DNA of 64,000 bases, from the NCBI RefSeq assembly GCF_029623955.1, contig NZ_JARSBP010000002.1, positions 744,001 to 808,000 on the forward strand, in the 5' to 3' direction. Shown here piece by piece: positions 59,579-64,000 of the stretch. The number at the start of each line of letters is the position of its first letter. Position 1 is the first letter of the stretch. Below the pieces are notes generated by a model, which was not told where the DNA came from, searched no databases, and saw nothing but the letters and a program-made list of their open reading frames with translations. Source of the DNA: Mycobacterium sp. 236(2023) (GTDB taxonomy: Bacteria > Actinomycetota > Actinomycetes > Mycobacteriales > Mycobacteriaceae). The position numbers and the translations under genes were made by a program.

Positions 59579-60463
59579 TTGACTAAAGTGAAAGTTCGCA
59601 GTCCTAAAACTGCCCGGGCGGCATATATGCAACGCTTGATATTAAATCGGCTAAACCACAAGATTGCGGCCCAAAATATTGATGTTTACCCGCAATTGGC
59701 AATATTTGCATTCGACAATATCGGCTTAACAATCAACATAGAGGGTAGATATGAGCGCGATAGTCTCAATGCGCTGGAGCACTTCCTCAGTCAAGTCCTC
59801 GGAGTGAAAACCGACGCGATGGCAATCGATATTGGCGCGAATATCGGCAATCATTCTATCTTTTTTGGCAGTATATTTAGTAAGGTAGTGGCTTACGAGC
59901 CGAATCCGGCAACTTTTTCACTTCTGCAACACAACTGCGCGCGCTCGAATATTACGCCACGCAACTACGGGTTGAGCTCTAAGAAATCTATGCTCGCCTT
60001 CCGTATTGACAGAGGCAATATTGGCGCCTCGCATATTATCGATAGTAGCGCGGCGGAGTCCGATCAGGAGGGTACGATTAACATTGAGGTTAAGCGCCTC
60101 GACGACGAGGAGATTATTGCCAATCAGCCCATTTCGCTCGTTAAAATTGACGTGGAAGGGCATGAACTCGACGTGTTAAGAGGTGCGGTCAGCACGATTG
60201 ATTCGGCGCGCCCGGTAATTGTTTTTGAGCAAGGGGAAGAAGAGATTCGCGACGGCACGAGCGCCGCAATTGACTTTCTGCGCAATAAAGGATACGGGTT
60301 CTATACAATCGAGAACAACTTCTATCTGGGGCGGCGGCTTGGCGCAAGGCAGTTGTCGTTCTTTCTGCGGATATTATTCGGCTTTCGTAAGATAGTGAGA
60401 CGAACTAATTTCTTCGAGAAGCGTTTCTATGACATGATTATTGCGGTCCCGGACGTGGCATGA
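59579..60463 (+). CDS. FkbM-family methyltransferase
   Basis: A 294-residue SAM-dependent methyltransferase. Motif I is AIDIGANIGNHS (about residues 82-93), and the FkbM-specific 'VKIDVEGHELDVLRGA' lies near 192-207. These enzymes O-methylate sugars or related hydroxyls. TTG 59579 is chosen because GGGGAGG lies eight bases upstream. The gene is clearly AT-richer than the window, with Ile ATT and Asn AAT codons, so recent acquisition is likely. It starts the plus-strand group FkbM-methyltransferase-flippase and may methylate the repeat unit. Confidence 0.87.
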   Translation: MTKVKVRSPKTARAAYMQRLILNRLNHKIAAQNIDVYPQLAIFAFDNIGLTINIEGRYERDSLNALEHFLSQVLGVKTDAMAIDIGANIGNHSIFFGSIFSKVVAYEPNPATFSLLQHNCARSNITPRNYGLSSKKSMLAFRIDRGNIGASHIIDSSAAESDQEGTINIEVKRLDDEEIIANQPISLVKIDVEGHELDVLRGAVSTIDSARPVIVFEQGEEEIRDGTSAAIDFLRNKGYGFYTIENNFYLGRRLGARQLSFFLRILFGFRKIVRRTNFFEKRFYDMIIAVPDVA

Positions 60464-60675
60464 TTAGACAAACGACGACAATGCCTTTCGGACACGACGA
60501 GACCTTGTGTGGAACGGGTGGCGTTTTCGGTAGCGCTCTACCATTACCGCGTCGAGCGTGTGAGCGTCGAACGCACAGTTCGCCGCAGCAACTGGCCAGT
60601 GGTGCGATGATTTCGATCGGAATTTGGACAAAGGGGATATCGGTTGAGTAAGCAGAGAGCATACGGGATCGAAAG
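60464..60675. other. Spacer with no convincing gene
   Basis: A 63-codon frame (60460-60651) overlaps the fkbM stop by four bases but shows no family features or ribosome site. It may be a decayed gene or plain spacer. Confidence 0.35.
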
Positions 60676-61464
60676 ATGAAGAGCCCCGCCGGCTGGCGCC
60701 AGTCGAAATTCGAGTTACATCCCCGAACCGGCGTACTTAGGACTCGACGAGACCGGAAGGGGCTACCTGGGTCACGACTTGTCGGCGATCGTACTGCGGC
60801 CTTTTACAGCCGTGCGATTCCCCAGTATGCCCAGGGTAGCCTGTTGGATTTGGGATGCGGCAATGCCCCACTGCTGGGCTATTATTCCGACTTCGTCGAC
60901 AGTGTAACTTTAGTAGACTGGGCGAACTCGCGTCACGCGAATCCGTTGTTGGACTTGATATGTGATCTTAATGAACCGCTACTCCTTGAAGCTGAAAAAT
61001 TTGACACCGTGATTTTGTCGGACGTGCTTGAGCATATTCGAAAACCTCAGGAGCTATTGAATGAGATCAGTAGGGTGCTGCGGAGTGGTACTGGAGTCCT
61101 ACTGATGAATGTACCATTTTATTATTCCATTCACGAGGAACCATTTGATTTTTATCGGTATACGCGCTATGCGCTGAACGATATGTGCGAACGCTCTGGG
61201 CTCAGGATTATAGAGATTTCTTCTCTAGGTGGTATACCGGAGATAATTATCGACCTGATGTCTAAAGTTCTCCAGCAACTTCCTGTTGCGGGAAGGGCCT
61301 CTGCTGCGATTGTTCAGGCAGTGGGCGCCTTGTTGGCTGATCACGGTCCTGGCCGGCTGTTATCAGCGCGAAGCGAGGATCGATTTCCCTTGGGATATTC
61401 GTTAATTGCAGTTAAAGAGCGCGGCGAGGATCGCACGAGGGCAGTGTGTGAGGGTCCGGATTAA
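60676..61464 (+). CDS. Class I SAM-dependent methyltransferase
   Basis: A 262-residue protein. Motif I is SLLDLGCGNAPLL (about 55-67), the acidic post-II position is VDWANS, and 'FDTVILSDVLEHIRKPQELLNEISRVLRSGTGVLL' is the Methyltransf_11 core. It probably methylates a sugar, lipid or small molecule of the polysaccharide pathway. ATG 60676 follows a weak GATCGAAAG. Only six bases separate its stop from the flippase start, indicating an operon. Confidence 0.85.
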   Translation: MKSPAGWRQSKFELHPRTGVLRTRRDRKGLPGSRLVGDRTAAFYSRAIPQYAQGSLLDLGCGNAPLLGYYSDFVDSVTLVDWANSRHANPLLDLICDLNEPLLLEAEKFDTVILSDVLEHIRKPQELLNEISRVLRSGTGVLLMNVPFYYSIHEEPFDFYRYTRYALNDMCERSGLRIIEISSLGGIPEIIIDLMSKVLQQLPVAGRASAAIVQAVGALLADHGPGRLLSARSEDRFPLGYSLIAVKERGEDRTRAVCEGPD

Positions 61465-61470
61465 GCCCCA

Positions 61471-62805
61471 GTGAGCCGTCCGGAGACATCAGTAACCAAA
61501 GGCATTGCGATCACCGCAATCGGCAGTTGCCTGCCTCCGGCAGTTCTGCTGGTGATCCAAATTTTACTCGCTCAGAGCCTTGGCGTGAGTGGTCGAGGGA
61601 CGGCCGCGGCGGCGACCGCTCCGCTGATGCTCGCAATAGGGCTTCTAACTCTTGGTTTTCCCGAGGCGGTCACCTACTTTCTCGCCGGTAGTCGCGCAGT
61701 TCGCGCAGTCAGGCAGTTCGTATTGACACTTATTGCTTTGACTATTTCGGGACTAGCCGGAACTTGTTTGTTGGTTGCCCTTGCCAGACCTTTGAGTGGG
61801 AATAATGACGAGATCGCCGCGCTAATAGGTATCGCTTCGGTGGCGCTGGTGCCGTCACTGCTGACAGCCGCGCTTAGGGGCGTGGCTCTGGGGGCACGAC
61901 GCTGGTGGCTTGTTACAGCGGAACGGTCGTTGGGCGCGCTTCTCCAATTGGCTGTGATCTGCGTGTTGTACGTGGTCGAAGAACTAACACCGCTTACTGC
62001 TACGTTGACGATTACGGCGAGCCAATTTGCCGGTGCGGTCGTCTATCTTGCAGCGCCAAAATGGTGGCGCGTGCTACGCGCATCAAGTCAGACCGAGGGG
62101 ACTGAATCCTTCCGAGAGTTGTCCCTATATGCTGTACGCGTGTGGGCAGGGTCCATCGCGGGGGTTATTCTTTTGCGCTTGGATCAGGTAATTATGACGC
62201 CGCTCGCTGGGGTGGCGCAGCTTGGCATCTACGTTATTGCGGCCAATCTTTCGAATGTCGCGCTGCTCTTCAATAGCGCAGTAATTCAGGTAATGTTTGC
62301 CGTGGAATCAGGTGATACCAACGAAACTAGGGTGGGACGCGCGGCTCGAATAACGACATTGGTCACCGTGTTTGTCGCTGCTTGTCTCGCCGCCGTTGCT
62401 CCGTTTCTTATTCCCATTTTGTTCGGCGCTGAGTTTTCCCCTGCGACGCCAGTACTCTTAGTATTGCTACTCTGGATTTGCCTTTCTATACCAGGTTCGG
62501 TTGCAGGAGCGGTATTGGTCGGCCGAGGCCACCCAGGGCTGCGGAGCGCGTCCTTGGCAATAAGTACTGTCGTTTACGTCCTGGCAATGTTTATGCTCAT
62601 CCCTCGATGGGGCGCCCTTGGCGCTGCATTCGCGATGTTTTTGGCCTCCGTTGTGCCTGGGTACCTCAATATCTACTTTCTGCATAAACGCTGCGGCGTC
62701 GAGTTGTCTGAGTTTTACCGCTTTAGGAAATCCGATCTTCATGCTTTGCAACGTGCGCCAACATGGTTGATCAGGAGGGTCCGCAGTGCTCGGCGGAAAG
62801 TTTAG
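61471..62805 (+). CDS. Wzx-like polysaccharide flippase
   Basis: A 444-residue membrane protein with about 12-14 hydrophobic segments, in the pattern of the MATE/MOP polysaccharide-export (Wzx, RfbX) family: 'VLLVIQILLAQSLGVSGRG' at the start, GFPEAVTYFLAG, then 'LRLDQVIMTPLAGVAQLGIY' in the middle. It would flip undecaprenyl-linked repeat units across the membrane. GTG 61471 follows the methyltransferase stop by six bases. With the polymerase and BY-kinase it completes a Wzx/Wzy set. Confidence 0.88.
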   Translation: MSRPETSVTKGIAITAIGSCLPPAVLLVIQILLAQSLGVSGRGTAAAATAPLMLAIGLLTLGFPEAVTYFLAGSRAVRAVRQFVLTLIALTISGLAGTCLLVALARPLSGNNDEIAALIGIASVALVPSLLTAALRGVALGARRWWLVTAERSLGALLQLAVICVLYVVEELTPLTATLTITASQFAGAVVYLAAPKWWRVLRASSQTEGTESFRELSLYAVRVWAGSIAGVILLRLDQVIMTPLAGVAQLGIYVIAANLSNVALLFNSAVIQVMFAVESGDTNETRVGRAARITTLVTVFVAACLAAVAPFLIPILFGAEFSPATPVLLVLLLWICLSIPGSVAGAVLVGRGHPGLRSASLAISTVVYVLAMFMLIPRWGALGAAFAMFLASVVPGYLNIYFLHKRCGVELSEFYRFRKSDLHALQRAPTWLIRRVRSARRKV

Positions 62806-63334
62806 CGAATGGAGATTTACTACATCGTCATTGGCCTTTGAATGGCACTGTCCGCGGACGCGAGTGAATTGTTTGTCTCAGCGGCGCGGGCTTCGGCCTC
62901 CAGTGCAATCATTTGAGACTTGGCCCCGCGGCTCGGCGATCTCCTGCGGGCGCCCGAAGATGCGAGTCGGAATGGTCGGGTGCGCCTCCATTGAGGCCAG
63001 CGGGGTAACGCCTTAGTCCGTACGTCGGATTTCTGGACTTCCAGGTTTCACCGCTCGGACTTCCTAGCGTTTGCGCAGATTATGCGGGTCGGTGGATTGG
63101 CCGCTAGCAGCGCGCCTCTGGGTAAAGTGTCGAGTCTGTAATGCGCGTCTTCCGACGGGTATGGGGGCAGCCTCACTGATAGTTCAACGTCTGACGATTC
63201 AGGAGAAAACGCTAGGTGACTGCGGCGTGGCCGCCCATCAGGCCAGAGTTGGGTCTCTTAGGCCAGTTTTGCGAGAGATCGCAGTGCGTTCACCTAGCGT
63301 GATTCGCCAGCATATTGCACCATCAGTTTACCAG
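62806..63334. other. Gene-free spacer with a 10-bp inverted repeat
   Basis: No supported gene. CGCTAGGTGA (63210-63219) and TCACCTAGCG (63290-63299) are inverted copies 70 bases apart, next to the IS701-like relic; they might be ends of a small decayed element. Confidence 0.4.
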
Positions 63335-63509
63335 CACGTCGCAACGGCCCCAACGAGCGAAACGCGGCGCGATCCAATCCAACACCGCAGACTACTCGGT
63401 CTGTCATTGGTCAGGGTTTACGCTATGAGCCGTGGTGGTCGCGGCATCTTCAGATGTTGTCACGAACTCCGAGCAAAGCCGCAGTCACCGCCCTGAACAG
63501 CGCAGACAC
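63335..63509 (-). pseudogene. IS701-like transposase remnant, copy B (inverted)
   Basis: On the minus strand this stretch is similar to 55321-55490: both begin GTGTCTGCGCTG, then TCAG.GCGGTGAC, and run through related bases to GTTT..TC.GTT.GGGCCG. It contains stops, so no protein is made. It lies in the opposite direction to copy A. Confidence 0.55.
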
Positions 63510-63913
63510 GCTGAATCCCCGCAGCCCCAACCTACGGCTGCAGTACTAGGCGACGGCATTACGAGGATCGCCGCAGTAGCGGCCAACGGAGAATTTTCAG
63601 AATGGCATGACGATCGATGAACAAGTCCGGTCACTGATCACGGCGACACTTATTATTAGTTAGATCGCCTCAACGACGTGCTGTTTCAGGTTGCTGCGCG
63701 TAATACGCGGTGATAGCTTTAACCTGGAAGCTTGCTCGCGGGGGACTCCTTCGATGGAGATTGGCGCCGGGTGGCTGCACGTCAGCGTGTTAGCTAATCG
63801 CCACCTCAAGCACCACGGGTCACCAGCTTTCTGTCAGTGTTGAGAACATGGCGCGGTACAAGCTGCGAGGTGTAATTATGAGACGTCCTCGGAGCTCACA
63901 ATAAGGGTGGGGT
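63510..63913. other. Gene-free spacer before the epimerase gene
   Basis: About 400 bases with no supported reading frame or clear repeat. The promoter for the epimerase gene is presumably here. Confidence 0.4.
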
Positions 63914-64000
63914 ATGCGGCAGCGGGCGGTTGTTACTGGCGGTGCAGGCTTCGTTGGGTCGCACCTGGCTGAGCGGCTTTTAGATCGTGACATCGACGTT
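63914..64000 (+). CDS. NAD-dependent epimerase/dehydratase, N-terminal fragment (runs out of window)
   Basis: Only 29 codons are present. They start 'MRQRAVVTGGAGFVGSHLAE', with the extended-SDR cofactor motif TGGAGFVG of nucleotide-sugar epimerases and dehydratases. ATG 63914 gives a normal family N-terminus. It probably makes a nucleotide sugar for the polysaccharide pathway; the exact enzyme cannot be told. Confidence 0.8.
   Translation, partial: MRQRAVVTGGAGFVGSHLAERLLDRDIDV

Noticed and set aside
60460..60651. A 63-codon frame overlapping the end of the FkbM gene
   Set aside because: The ATGA overlap is suggestive, but the peptide has no fold-like pattern and there is no second supporting signal.
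62786..63016. A 76-codon frame after the flippase, and other short frames to 63.6 kb
   Set aside because: No start signals or conserved patterns; one region overlaps an IS701-like relic.

Overview
The window looks like chromosome of a mycobacterium, most likely a fast-growing environmental species. It is GC-rich and uses many GTG and TTG starts. It carries genera-typical genes: haemophore-like secreted proteins, an MTB12-like antigen, Lhr-Nei2, the SigF-RsbW-UsfY stress module, AccA3/AccD5/AccE5 acyl-CoA carboxylase subunits, and Lat with its Lrp regulator. From about 9 to 45 kb, gene content and order recall the M. tuberculosis Rv3280-Rv3297 neighbourhood. The species was not determined.

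Layout. 1-7.6 kb: end of a glycerol-3-phosphate dehydrogenase, an RluA-type pseudouridine synthase, a small secreted protein, an SDR and a Rieske oxygenase, a crotonase-like protein, and a FabR/DesT-like TetR regulator divergent from a reductase-desaturase pair. 7.7-16.9 kb: MTB12-like secreted protein, an AbiEi/DUF559-type protein, the overlapping lhr-nei2 pair and a large LuxR-type STAND regulator. 16.9-24.2 kb: a three-gene DyP peroxidase operon, three small secreted proteins (two haemophore-like), a TetR/CYP102-like P450 pair and an SDR. 24.2-28.9 kb: lysine catabolism (lat, Lrp regulator, DUF1338/HglS-type dioxygenase, semialdehyde dehydrogenase).

28.9-35 kb: the SigF stress region. rsbW and sigF overlap; around them lie two small membrane proteins, a CsbD-like protein, a previously hidden 42-residue membrane protein and an anti-anti-sigma STAS protein antisense to the end of sigF. 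Four SigF-like promoters, all with 16-base spacing, can be read here. 35-45 kb: accA3, a GGDEF protein, a SufE-like protein with sseA, an acyltransferase with an altered active-site motif, two paralogous small exported proteins, and maf-accE5-accD5.

45-64 kb: an exopolysaccharide-type locus begins directly after accD5. It has a DUF4012 membrane protein, a Wzz/BY-kinase fusion, three or four glycosyltransferases, a Wzy-like polymerase/ligase, an FkbM and a second methyltransferase, a Wzx-like flippase, and the start of an NAD-dependent epimerase. It is a mosaic: almost every gene block is separated by decayed transposases of IS481, IS1634-like, IS3, IS701 and ISL3 type. Two IS701-like relics lie in opposite orientation about 8.2 kb apart and bracket the polymerase-flippase half. 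Several genes there are visibly less GC-rich than the core, which fits horizontal assembly. The main candidate for a little-described system is this Wzx/Wzy/BY-kinase polysaccharide pathway in a mycobacterium.
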